64,000 nt of DNA from Acidobacteriota bacterium. GTDB lineage: Bacteria > Acidobacteriota > Holophagae > Holophagales > Holophagaceae. The notes beneath the pieces were generated by a model. That model was not told where the DNA came from. It saw only the letters and a list, made by a program, of their open reading frames with translations, and did not search any database. The translations under genes and the position numbers were made by a program. Each line of letters opens with the position of its first letter. Position 1 is the first letter of the stretch. Positions 43,217-52,851 of this stretch are shown in pieces. The stretch is taken from NCBI GenBank assembly GCA_016192145.1, contig JACPUT010000018.1, positions 62,001 through 126,000 of the forward strand, written 5' to 3'.

Positions 43217-45586
43217 ATGTCCCTGAAGCGGATCTTCATTCGCCAAGGCCTGCGGTACGACAAGTACAAGGGCGCGGGGGCCCGCATCGTCTACCCCTGG
43301 CCCCGCCGGGCGCGGGTGGCTTTGTGGGTGTCCGGGATCCTCCTCCTGGTCGCGCTGGTCCCCGTCTGGGCCTGGTGGCAGGTGCGTCGCCAGGTTCCCG
43401 ATTTCGAGGTTCCCCATCTCGCGGGGCTCAAGGGGATCGTGGAAGTGCGCGTGGACAGCCGGGGCGTGCCCACCATCATGGCCCAGGAACTGCTCGACGC
43501 CATCCGGGTGCAGGGCTACCTCATGGCCCGCGAACGCATGTTCCAGATGGAGTTGCAGCGCCGCGCCGCCGGGGGCGAGTTGGCGGAAATCGCCGGGGCG
43601 GCGGCCCTGCCCCTGGATCGGATCCATCGCACCTACGGCTTCGCCCAGGTGGCGGAGGCGGCCGTCGCCCAACTCTCCAGGGAAGACGGGGAGGCATTGG
43701 AGGCCCTCAGCGAGGGCGTGAACGCCTTCATCACCTCCCATGAAGGGCGGTGGGGATTGGAGTTCCGCCTGATGGGCTTCAAGCCCCGGCCCTGGACCCC
43801 CGCGGATTCCCTGCGCACCTTGCTGCTCATGCACGAGGATCTCTCCACATCCTGGAAGTCGGAGCTGATGGTGGGCCGTCTGGCGAAGCTCCCACCCGCC
43901 ACGCGGGACTTCCTCATGCCCCGCATCGTGGAAGGGGATGGCCCCATCTGGCCGGACGCGAAGCCCGAACCCCCGAGCACGGGGAGCCTCATGGCGGCGC
44001 CGCCGCCCGCGGTGGCGGATTCGCCCGAGCTGCGCCTGAAGCGCAAGGCCGCCCTGGAGGACCCGCCCTTCGCCCTTCCCCTGGGTGGCGGGCTGGGCCG
44101 GCGGGCCGATGGCATCGGCAGCAATGCCTGGGCGGTGTCCGGCCGCAAGACCACCACGGGGAAGGCCCTCCTCGCCAATGATCCCCACCTGGGGCTCCAG
44201 GCTCCGAACCTCTGGTACCCCATGCGCATCCAGTTGGGGGGCCGCTACGTCCAGGGCGTGTCGATCCCGGGCCTTCCCGGCATCGTCATCGGCCACAACG
44301 ATCGCATCGCCTGGGGTTTCACGAACCTGGGCACCGATGTGCAGGATCTCTTCCTCGAGAAGCCCACCAAGGTCCGCCGCGAGCGGATCAAGGTCAAGGA
44401 TGGCGAGGATGAATGGCTGGAAGTCCAGGAAGGCCCCCACGGGCCGCAGATCGCCGAGGAGCACAGCCTTCGATGGACGGCGCTGGATCCCGCGAATCTG
44501 AACGTGCCCACCCAGCACCTCTTCGCTTCCGATTGGGCGACCTTCAATGCGGGATTCGACCGCTTCCGGGGCCCGGCCCAGAATGTCGTCTATGCGGATC
44601 GGGATGGTCACGTGGGTTGGCGGGCCACGGGCCTCATCCCCATCCGCCGGGCCGGGGACGATGGCAGCATGCCCCGGCGGGGCGACGATCCCGCCAATGA
44701 CTGGCGGGGCTGCCTGCCCACATCCCTGCTGCCCCGGGTGCTGGACCCCGCCTCCGGGTTCGTGGTGACCGCCAACAATCGCACCGTGGGCAGCAGTTTT
44801 CCCAACCCCGTCGCCACGGAATGGGCCTCCCCCTCCCGGGCCCGGCGCATCCGGGAACAGCTCGAGCGCAGCAGGGATCTGGATCGCGCGGCCATGGATC
44901 TCCTCCAGCGGGACGAGGTGAGCTTCTCCCACCGGGAGCTCATGGAAGCGTGGCGCCCCTACCTTCCCGAGGAAATGAAATCCCGATTCCTGGGTTGGGA
45001 TGGGATGGCCAGCGTGGAGGGCACCCTGTTCCCGGAGGCCGTCGCCCTCAACAAGGCGCTGCGGCTCGCCCTGGTCCACAAGCTGCTGGCGGGCACCTCG
45101 GTCGAGGCCGCCGAGTTCTCCTGGTACAACAGCGAAGCCATGCTCCTGGCCGCGCTCCGGGCCCATCCGGAGACCTGGAGGCGCGCTGGGTTCGGCGATA
45201 AGGAAACCTTCCTCCGGGAGGTCATCGAGGAGGCCCGCAAGACGCCCGTGAAACCCTGGGGGGAGACGAACCAGGTGCGCATGCGCCATCCCCTCGGTCG
45301 CGGGGGGGCCCTCCTCTCCTGGCTCTTCGATCCGCCGAAGGCGCCCCTGGGCGGCTCCACCCGCAGCGTGCGGGTCACGGCCCCCGCCTTCGGCCAGAGC
45401 ATGCGCATGGTGGTGGACTGGAGCGAGCCCGATGCCACCACGCTGGTGCTGCCGCTCGGCGCCAGTGGCCACCTGGCCAGCCCCAACCGGCTCGATCAAT
45501 TCCAGGATTGGCTGAAGGGGGATCCGGATGGCCGGCGCACACGGCTCTTCCAGCCTGAGGGGAAAAACGTCACCTTCAAACCTTGA
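43217..45586 (+). CDS. Penicillin acylase-family Ntn hydrolase
   Basis: A 789-residue member of the penicillin amidase (S45) family. One N-terminal membrane helix (about 33-52) exports it. The A-chain includes YLMARERMFQMEL. The spacer is followed by the autocatalytic Ser at S302 in GIGSNAWAVSG, then the B-chain with NDPHLGL and FTNLGTDVQDLF. Such enzymes hydrolyse amides, including acyl-homoserine lactones, penicillin G or other N-acyl compounds; the substrate here is not readable. Immediately after the TesA-like gene, same strand. Its 3' end overlaps the DUF420 gene tail by 11 bp. Confidence 0.9.
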   Translation: MSLKRIFIRQGLRYDKYKGAGARIVYPWPRRARVALWVSGILLLVALVPVWAWWQVRRQVPDFEVPHLAGLKGIVEVRVDSRGVPTIMAQELLDAIRVQGYLMARERMFQMELQRRAAGGELAEIAGAAALPLDRIHRTYGFAQVAEAAVAQLSREDGEALEALSEGVNAFITSHEGRWGLEFRLMGFKPRPWTPADSLRTLLLMHEDLSTSWKSELMVGRLAKLPPATRDFLMPRIVEGDGPIWPDAKPEPPSTGSLMAAPPPAVADSPELRLKRKAALEDPPFALPLGGGLGRRADGIGSNAWAVSGRKTTTGKALLANDPHLGLQAPNLWYPMRIQLGGRYVQGVSIPGLPGIVIGHNDRIAWGFTNLGTDVQDLFLEKPTKVRRERIKVKDGEDEWLEVQEGPHGPQIAEEHSLRWTALDPANLNVPTQHLFASDWATFNAGFDRFRGPAQNVVYADRDGHVGWRATGLIPIRRAGDDGSMPRRGDDPANDWRGCLPTSLLPRVLDPASGFVVTANNRTVGSSFPNPVATEWASPSRARRIREQLERSRDLDRAAMDLLQRDEVSFSHRELMEAWRPYLPEEMKSRFLGWDGMASVEGTLFPEAVALNKALRLALVHKLLAGTSVEAAEFSWYNSEAMLLAALRAHPETWRRAGFGDKETFLREVIEEARKTPVKPWGETNQVRMRHPLGRGGALLSWLFDPPKAPLGGSTRSVRVTAPAFGQSMRMVVDWSEPDATTLVLPLGASGHLASPNRLDQFQDWLKGDPDGRRTRLFQPEGKNVTFKP

Positions 45587-46067
45587 GGCCGAAGCTCAGG
45601 TAGCGCCAGGCGTAGACGAGGATGCCCGTGAGGGCGGTCGCTCCCAAGAGGGTGGCCACCAGGTAACCCACGAACCGGTGCCGGCGGGGCCAGCGGGCGT
45701 TCCGCGCCCGGCCCTCCCGGTACCTGAGGGCGGCGAGGCCCAGACCCACGGCGAGGGGCATCACGGCCAGTCCAATGGTGGCGAGGGAGAGGTGCAGGCC
45801 CATGAGATCCGGGGCCGTGGGTCGCCCGCCCCGGGGGCCGCCGGCCTTGGTCCATCCGGTGAAGATCACCACCACGAGGGGGAGGATCAGGGAAGCGCTT
45901 CCCATGAACCCCGCGTGGCGGCGGAACTGCCCGCGCCGGGCCGCCCGCAGCCCCAGGCCCACCAACGTGGCGAGCAGGAGCAGGCCCACGAGCAGCAAGT
46001 CCGAGCCCCTGGCGGCGCCGGTGCCGAAGTAACCCGGCTCGGAAAGCCAGTGGTGCAGGGGGCTCAA
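45576..46067 (-). CDS. DUF420-family membrane protein
   Basis: A 163-residue protein with four to five membrane helices. The pattern HAGFMGSASLILPLVVVIFTG, then HLSLATIGLAVMPLAVGL and HRFVGYLVATLLGATALTGILVY matches the DUF420 layout (conserved His on each helix), a family linked to haem-copper oxidase assembly (CtaM-like). No ATG is available; TTG 46067 overlaps the stop of the upstream dehydrogenase, which suggests translational coupling. Confidence 0.6.
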   Translation of the reverse strand: MSPLHHWLSEPGYFGTGAARGSDLLLVGLLLLATLVGLGLRAARRGQFRRHAGFMGSASLILPLVVVIFTGWTKAGGPRGGRPTAPDLMGLHLSLATIGLAVMPLAVGLGLAALRYREGRARNARWPRRHRFVGYLVATLLGATALTGILVYAWRYLSFGLKV

Positions 46068-46951
46068 AGGGGCATCGCCTCCAGGCGCTGCTCGCCTTCC
46101 CAACGGTAGAAACCCATGCCGGATTTCCGGCCCAGGCGACCCGCCGCGACCATTTGACGCACCAGGGAAGGGCAGGAGAAGCGGGGTTCGCCGTAGGCCG
46201 CGAACATCACGTCCGCCACGTTCGCCATGGTGTCGAGCCCGATGAAATCGCAGAGGTGCAGGGGCCCCATGGGATGGCCGCACCCCAGCTTCATGCCGTG
46301 GTCGAGGTCCTCGGTGGAGGCGAGGCGCTGCTCGGCGCAGCGGGCGGCATCCAGCAGGTAGGGCACCAGCAGCCGGTTCACGATGAACCCCGGGGCGTCG
46401 GGCGCCAGCACGGGCGTTTTATTGACCTTCGCGATGAAGTCGCGAAGATGCTGGACGGTCGTCGGCGAAGTCGCAAGGGTCCTGATGATCTCCACCAGGG
46501 GCATGGCGGGCACGGGGTTGAAGAAGTGCAGGCCCGCAAGGCCCGCATGGCGGCCCGGGGAGAGCACGGCGCCCAGCTGCGTGATGGGCAGGCTGGAGGT
46601 GTTGGAGCAGAGGAGGGCGCCGGGCCTGGCGACCTTCTCCAGCTCGGCGAAGGTGGCGAGCTTCAGCTCCAGGCGCTCGGGCACGGCTTCGATGATCAGG
46701 TCGCAGCTCGCCAGATCGCTCCAGGACGTGCTGCCTTGGAGGCGGGCCCTGAAGGCGGCCACCTCCTCGGCGCTCCGCTTGCCCTTGGCCATGGCCTTGT
46801 CCCACTGGGCGGTGATGCGGGCCAGGCCCTTGGCGAGGAAGGCTTCGTCCACTTCCTTGGATACGACGGCGTAGCCCGCCTCCGCGGAGACCTGGGCGAT
46901 GCCCGCCCCCATGAGGCCGCAGCCGACGATGCCGATGCGCTGGATATCCAT
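46064..46951 (-). CDS. 3-hydroxyacyl-CoA (3-hydroxybutyryl-CoA) dehydrogenase
   Basis: A 295-residue enzyme with Rossmann domain GIVGCGLMGAGIAQ, SNTSSLPIT, GLHFFNPVPAMPLVEI and the catalytic His-Glu pair within that string, then a helical C-domain PGFIVNRLLVPYL. It oxidises 3-hydroxyacyl-CoA with NAD(P) in fatty acid or butanoate metabolism. No other beta-oxidation gene adjoins. Confidence 0.93.
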   Translation of the reverse strand: MDIQRIGIVGCGLMGAGIAQVSAEAGYAVVSKEVDEAFLAKGLARITAQWDKAMAKGKRSAEEVAAFRARLQGSTSWSDLASCDLIIEAVPERLELKLATFAELEKVARPGALLCSNTSSLPITQLGAVLSPGRHAGLAGLHFFNPVPAMPLVEIIRTLATSPTTVQHLRDFIAKVNKTPVLAPDAPGFIVNRLLVPYLLDAARCAEQRLASTEDLDHGMKLGCGHPMGPLHLCDFIGLDTMANVADVMFAAYGEPRFSCPSLVRQMVAAGRLGRKSGMGFYRWEGEQRLEAMPL

Positions 46952-47059
46952 AGGGGCTCCGGGGGATGGAGCCTGATTCTCTCATCCCGCGGCCCGCGGC
47001 GGCATCCCTACCTCCGGGCAGTCCGCGGACCTACACTGGGGCCACCGCCGGGAGTCCCC

Positions 47060-47557
47060 ATGCTGGATGTGATCCTCGATCTCTATCACCACATGGCGTG
47101 GGCCGACGCCGAACACTGGCGGGCCATCCTCGCCCACGAGCCCGCCCGCCAGGATCCGGATCTCCGGGAGCGGCTCCTGCACCTCCACGGCGCCCAGCAG
47201 ATCTGGTTGGGCCGCTGGCAGGGGCTGACGCTGCCCTGGCCGGCGGATGCGGATCATGAATCCATCGAAGACGTGCGCCATTTCGCCGCCGCCTGCCATG
47301 CGGCCCTTCAGGCGTATCTGTCCGCCCTCAAGGCGGAGCATCTGGCCCGGGATCTCAGCTTCACCACGCTCAAAGGCGAAGCCGTCACGCAGAACCTGGG
47401 GGATACCCTCATCCAGGTGCCCCTGCACAGCCACTACCATCGCGGCCAGAACGCCACCCGCATGCGGGCCCTGGGCGGCGCGATGCCAGGCACGGATTGG
47501 GCCCTCTGGACCCGCAAAGGGCGGCCCGCCCCCCAGTGGCCCGAGGTGGAACGATGA
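47060..47557 (+). CDS. DinB/YfiT-family metalloprotein
   Basis: A 165-residue four-helix bundle. Metal-type histidines occur near the start (LYHHMAWAD), in the second helix (HLHGAQQIWLGRW) and in the third (HSHYHRGQNATRMRALGG). Many members bind Ni or Zn and act as thiol transferases (bacillithiol, glutathione), but the activity here is not known. Followed by a second member. Confidence 0.85.
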   Translation: MLDVILDLYHHMAWADAEHWRAILAHEPARQDPDLRERLLHLHGAQQIWLGRWQGLTLPWPADADHESIEDVRHFAAACHAALQAYLSALKAEHLARDLSFTTLKGEAVTQNLGDTLIQVPLHSHYHRGQNATRMRALGGAMPGTDWALWTRKGRPAPQWPEVER

Positions 47558-47628
47558 GGCCGGAGCAGGAGCGGAGGCCCACGGAATCGGAGATTCCGCC
47601 TTTAGGGGCCACACCAGGAGGAGGCGGC

Positions 47629-48117
47629 ATGCGGGCCCAGTTGCAGGACCTCGTAGCCCACCTTCGTTGGGCCGATGCCATTGCCTTCCACGCCCTGGGA
47701 AAATGCCCTGCCGCTCAGGTGGAAGCCGAAGTGCTGGAGCGGCTCTACCATACCGCGTGGGTCGCCACGGCCTTCGCCGGAATCCTTGCGGGAAGCCCCC
47801 CTGACCACCATCCACCGGCGGAAGTCCCCGCCTTCGCGGAGCTGCGCCAGAACGTTCGTGCGGCCGGAGAGGCCCTTCAGGCCTGGATCGACGGAGCCTC
47901 GGAGGAGGATGTGGAACGGAAGGTCCACATCCCCTGGTTCCCCGATCCGGCCCTGCATATCCCGGGGCGCGAGGCCCTGCTCCAAGCCGTGATGCATGGC
48001 CAGCACCACCGGGGCCAGACCATGACGCGCCTCAAGCAGTTGGGTGGTGAGGCCAAGAACGTGGACTTCATCATCTGGCTGTGGAAGGGGAAGCCGGAGC
48101 CGCGGTGGGGCCAGTGA
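47629..48117 (+). CDS. DinB/YfiT-family metalloprotein, second copy
   Basis: A 162-residue DinB-type bundle (LVAHLRWADAIAFHAL, RLYHTAWVATAFAG, HGQHHRGQTMTRLKQLGG). ATG 47629 is preferred for its AGGAGGAGG ribosome site; ATG 47554, which overlaps the preceding stop, would add 25 low-complexity residues. A paralogue of the upstream gene with similar His spacing but different second-helix residues, so the pair may differ in substrate. Confidence 0.85.
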   Translation: MRAQLQDLVAHLRWADAIAFHALGKCPAAQVEAEVLERLYHTAWVATAFAGILAGSPPDHHPPAEVPAFAELRQNVRAAGEALQAWIDGASEEDVERKVHIPWFPDPALHIPGREALLQAVMHGQHHRGQTMTRLKQLGGEAKNVDFIIWLWKGKPEPRWGQ

Positions 48118-48128
48118 ATAAATGAAAA

Positions 48129-48201
48129 CCGGAGATGAACAGAGAGGGACGGAGATGAAAGAAACCGGAATCCATCTCCGTTCCTCTCCGTTCATCTCCG
48201 G
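48129..48201. repeat. Inverted repeat built from GGAGATGAAC-type units
   Basis: Arms 48129-48158 and 48172-48201 match at 27 of 30 positions. Each contains tandem CGGAGATGAA/CGGAGAGGAA-like units. Lies between the second DinB gene and the convergent SRAP-like gene. Related to the outer arms at 50293-50498. Confidence 0.88.
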
Positions 48202-48218
48202 CTCGCTTTTGAACCCAC

Positions 48219-48665
48219 CTACCGCACCCCGATCTCCGGCATGCGGTCGTGGATCTCGGCTTTGAAATCCCCGGTGGCGGGCACGGTGACGATGTAGAGC
48301 GGCGAGCCTTCCGCCTTGTGCAGCCGGATGCAGCGAATGCCTTGGCCGGGCTCCAGGTCGAACCAGTGGGTGCGGCGGCTCGGATCCTTCTCCATCCATC
48401 GCACCGGATGGATCATCAGGGGCTCGGGCTCCCAGCGGGTCCAGTAGGGCTTCGCTAGACTCTCCGCCCGGGCCCAGCCGCCTTCGGGCCAGTCGCCCGC
48501 CTGCTCCTTCCGGCGGCCCCAGGGCAGCCAGAGGCCCGTGGCCTCATCCACGAGCAGGGCGGCCTTGGGATTGGGGAAGTAGACGGCGATGAGCTCGTCC
48601 TCCGGTTCCAGCAGGCCGAGGTCCTGCTGCACCTTCTTCCGCTTGAACTGCATTCCGCCGCACAT
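48219..48665 (-). CDS. Compact SRAP-domain protein (YedK/HMCES-like)
   Basis: A 148-residue protein that begins M-C2-G-G-M-Q-F and ends with H139-D-R-M-P-E, the two ends of an SRAP domain. SRAP proteins cross-link to abasic sites in single-stranded DNA through Cys2. The middle fits too: GLWLPWG, then WARAES in place of the usual NARxE, and a Glu in RWMEKD that could be the catalytic one. At 148 residues it is much shorter than YedK (about 220). The Asn of NARxE appears replaced by Trp, so activity needs testing. Confidence 0.6.
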   Translation of the reverse strand: MCGGMQFKRKKVQQDLGLLEPEDELIAVYFPNPKAALLVDEATGLWLPWGRRKEQAGDWPEGGWARAESLAKPYWTRWEPEPLMIHPVRWMEKDPSRRTHWFDLEPGQGIRCIRLHKAEGSPLYIVTVPATGDFKAEIHDRMPEIGVR

Positions 48666-48687
48666 GGGACCAGGATCCCAGAAACGG

Positions 48688-48712
48688 AAAGCCCCCGGGG
48701 GACCGGGGGCTT
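48688..48712 (-). terminator. Terminator after the peptide transporter gene
   Basis: AAAGCCCCCGG pairs with CCGGGGGCTT. On the minus strand the stem ends in a short T stretch just after the transporter stop. Confidence 0.7.
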
Positions 48713-48730
48713 CGGGCGGGGCTGGGCGGG

Positions 48731-50182
<1,452 letters not shown>

Positions 50183-50517
50183 GGGTTTGTCTCGGAAAAC
50201 CTCAGTATGAACGAAGGCCGGAGATGCCGCATCGGGCTAATTCGGCCGGTGGCGCGCTACTGCGGAGGGCCTGGAAATGGGTCAAAAGGCAACCGGAGGT
50301 GAACGGAGATGGATGTGCGGTCAGTTATCACCGTTCATCACTGTTCATCACCGGTTTTCTTTTTCCTTTTCATTTCGCCCAAACGTTGGCTCTTCGCCCG
50401 GCGCAGGGAAATCAAAAAAGATGACCAGTGATGAACAGTGATGAACGGTGATAAAGGCAACCGGGGCTTAATCTCCGTCCATCACTGTTCATCTCCGGCT
50501 ATCAGTTCTTTCGCCGG
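50183..50517. other. Intergenic region holding the nested repeat and POT promoter
   Basis: 335 bp without a gene. Most is the nested inverted repeat. The POT promoter must lie in the first 110 bp (minus strand reading); I see no clear consensus there. Confidence 0.5.
50293..50498. repeat. Nested double inverted repeat
   Basis: The inner arms (50325-50354 and 50425-50454) match at 29 of 30 positions and consist of GTGATGAACA-type units like those at 3656-3741. The outer arms (50293-50312 and 50471-50498) consist of GGAGATGAAC-type units like those at 48129-48201. So two repeat kinds are combined in one 206-bp structure, within the 335-bp gap between the POT gene start and the peptidase stop. 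Confidence 0.88.
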
Positions 50518-52713
50518 CTACAGGTTCTTCTGCAAGAACTCCCACATGGCCCTCTGGCGGTTCCAGATCTGCCAGGGCGCGCGCGGGCCGTGGTCGCTGC
50601 CGGGGAAGAGGCGCAGTTCGTAGTCCTGGCCGCCCTTCTGGAGGGCATCGATGAACTGGATGGTGTTCTGGGGATGGACGTTGTCATCCAGGGTGCCGTG
50701 CATGAGGAGGATCTTGCCGGCGAGATCCTTGGCGTGGGCGCTGAGGTTGGTGCTCTCGTAGCCATCCTTGTTCTCGGCGGGCAGGCCCATGTAGCGCTCG
50801 GTGTAGATGCTGTCGTAGAGCCTCCAGGAGGTGACGGGGGCGCCCACGAAGCCGATCTTCCAGGCCTTGCTGTGGGTGAGGCCGTAGGCGGTCATGTAGC
50901 CGCCGTAGCTCCAGCCTTCGAGGGCCACGCGGGACATGTCGGCCCAGCCCTGCCGCTCCAGCCACTTGAGGCCGTCCAGCTGGTCCTGAAGCTCCTGCTC
51001 GCCCATGCGCTTGTAGATGCCGAAGGCGGCGTTGCCCTTGGCGGAGGCGCTGCGGTTGTCGCAGACCCACACCACGTAGCCCTGCTGGGCCAGGAAGTGG
51101 AACCACATGAGGTCGCGGCCGAAGGCGTCCCGCACTTGGGGCGCGGCGGGCCCGCCGTAGATGTGCTGGAACACGGGGTACTGCTTCTTGGCGTCGAAAT
51201 CGGGGGGAAGGACGAGCATCGTCTCCATGGGGAATCCATCGCGGGTCCGCACCTGTTGGAACTTGGCGGTGCCAAGTTTGAGGTCCTTCAGCAGGGGCGA
51301 GGGGTTCTCGTCGATCAGGCGGGCCTGCTTGCCCGTGGCGTCGAAGAGGGCCTGCTTGGCGGGGACCTCGAGGCTCGAATGCGTGTCGAGGAAGAGGCTG
51401 AAGTCCTTGTTCCACCGCACGCGGTGGGTGCCGCGGGTCTCGGTGAGTTGCTTGAGGGCCTTGCCCTGCTTGCCCATGCCTTCCGCGGGCACCACGTAGG
51501 TATCGAGGCCGATGGGGCTGCGGGCGGTGGCATCGAAATACACCTTCTTCCCGTCGGGGGAGACGCCGTGAACGTGCTTCACATCCCAGTCGCCGCTCGT
51601 GATGGCGTTGCGGAGCTGGCCATCCTGGCCGTACCGGTACAGGTGGTGGAAGCCGCTGCGGTCGCTCTCCCACACGAAGCCGCCATCGGGCAGCCACATG
51701 GGCAGGGGCAGGCGCTCCTGCCAGGCCTTGCTCTCCTCGCGGATGAGCGTGGTGGACTCGGTGCCCGAGAAGCGGCGGAGATCCAGCCAGGTCTGCACGC
51801 GATCCTGATAAGCGGCGATCAGCTCCCCCTTCGGGGTCCAATCCACCTGGACGATGAGGGTCTCTTTGCCGACGTAGGGATCCGCCATCCAGGTGGTGTG
51901 GCCCTGGAGGTCCACCACGCCCAGTTTGGTGATGGGATTGGGGTCGCCGGCCTTGGGGTATCGGGCCCGGAGAAGCTTCTGGGGCTGGCTGCGATCGTCG
52001 GCGAGGGTGAAGACGGGCACCTGGGTCTCGTCCAGGCTCAGATAGGCGAGCCTGCTGGAGTCGGTGCTCCACCAGAAGGCCTTGAAGTCGCCCCGGCCGT
52101 AGACCTCCTCCTGGTACACCCAGTCGAGGCGGCCGTTGAACACGGTCTCGCTGCCGCCGGTGGTGAGGCGGGTCTCCTTGGCGTCGGCCACGGTGACGAC
52201 GAAGAGATCATTGCCCCGCAGGAAGGCGACCCTCGAACCATCGGGGCTGAAGCTGGCCTCGTCTTCGCTTCCCGGTGCCGTGGTGAGGCGGCGCGCCTCG
52301 GCCTTGGCCAGGTTCACGAAGTAGAGATCCTCATCGATGCTCACCACGCAGGCCTTGCGATCGGGGCTCCACTTGGGCTGGGATCCAAAGGCCTTGGCCG
52401 CGCCTTCCCCCTTGGCGCCCACGGCGATGAGGGCCGCCACGAGCTTGTCGCCTTCGAAGAAGGGCTTCTTCTCCCAGGTCTTGGGATCGACGCGCCAGAG
52501 GGTGGCCTGCCCCTTCTCCACCCGGGTCTCCACCAGGCTGCCATCCGGCGCCCACTCCAGGCGGGTGGTGGGATTGCCCACGTACTGGACGCGCTTCTGG
52601 GGATGGAACAGCCCCTCCAGCGTGATGGCGCCGGAGGCCTCCTGCCGCGCCTGGGCGGACAAGGGAGCCAAGAGGGCCGCAGGCAGGGTAAGTAGCAAGG
52701 CCGTTCGGGACAT
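50518..52713 (-). CDS. Dipeptidyl peptidase IV-type serine peptidase (S9B)
   Basis: A 731-residue exported peptidase. Signal peptide MSRTALLLTLPAALLAPLSAQA. Eight-bladed propeller (about 30-470), then an alpha/beta-hydrolase domain with Ser in GWSYGGYMTAYG, Asp in MHGTLDDNVHPQ and His in GSDHGPRAPW. The family removes X-Pro or X-Ala dipeptides. ATG 52713 has GGAGG 5 nt before it. With the POT transporter downstream it would supply dipeptides for import. Confidence 0.93.
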   Translation of the reverse strand: MSRTALLLTLPAALLAPLSAQARQEASGAITLEGLFHPQKRVQYVGNPTTRLEWAPDGSLVETRVEKGQATLWRVDPKTWEKKPFFEGDKLVAALIAVGAKGEGAAKAFGSQPKWSPDRKACVVSIDEDLYFVNLAKAEARRLTTAPGSEDEASFSPDGSRVAFLRGNDLFVVTVADAKETRLTTGGSETVFNGRLDWVYQEEVYGRGDFKAFWWSTDSSRLAYLSLDETQVPVFTLADDRSQPQKLLRARYPKAGDPNPITKLGVVDLQGHTTWMADPYVGKETLIVQVDWTPKGELIAAYQDRVQTWLDLRRFSGTESTTLIREESKAWQERLPLPMWLPDGGFVWESDRSGFHHLYRYGQDGQLRNAITSGDWDVKHVHGVSPDGKKVYFDATARSPIGLDTYVVPAEGMGKQGKALKQLTETRGTHRVRWNKDFSLFLDTHSSLEVPAKQALFDATGKQARLIDENPSPLLKDLKLGTAKFQQVRTRDGFPMETMLVLPPDFDAKKQYPVFQHIYGGPAAPQVRDAFGRDLMWFHFLAQQGYVVWVCDNRSASAKGNAAFGIYKRMGEQELQDQLDGLKWLERQGWADMSRVALEGWSYGGYMTAYGLTHSKAWKIGFVGAPVTSWRLYDSIYTERYMGLPAENKDGYESTNLSAHAKDLAGKILLMHGTLDDNVHPQNTIQFIDALQKGGQDYELRLFPGSDHGPRAPWQIWNRQRAMWEFLQKNL

Positions 52714-52851
52714 GAAGCCTCCGTGGGAGACTCCAGGATCCCGGAGTTCGAGCTCTGATACACCGCTTTTCCCCCCAGCAAGTCCCCCGTCCGCCCCTTC
52801 GGGCGGAATTCGGAGGTGGACACCTGGGACCAAAGGCCTAAGTTCCCCCTC

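Noticed and set aside
50325-50454. Possible CRISPR array (repeated GTGATGAACA units)
   Set aside because: Units are about 10 bp, directly adjacent, without unique spacers, and arranged as two complementary arms. No cas gene is in the window.
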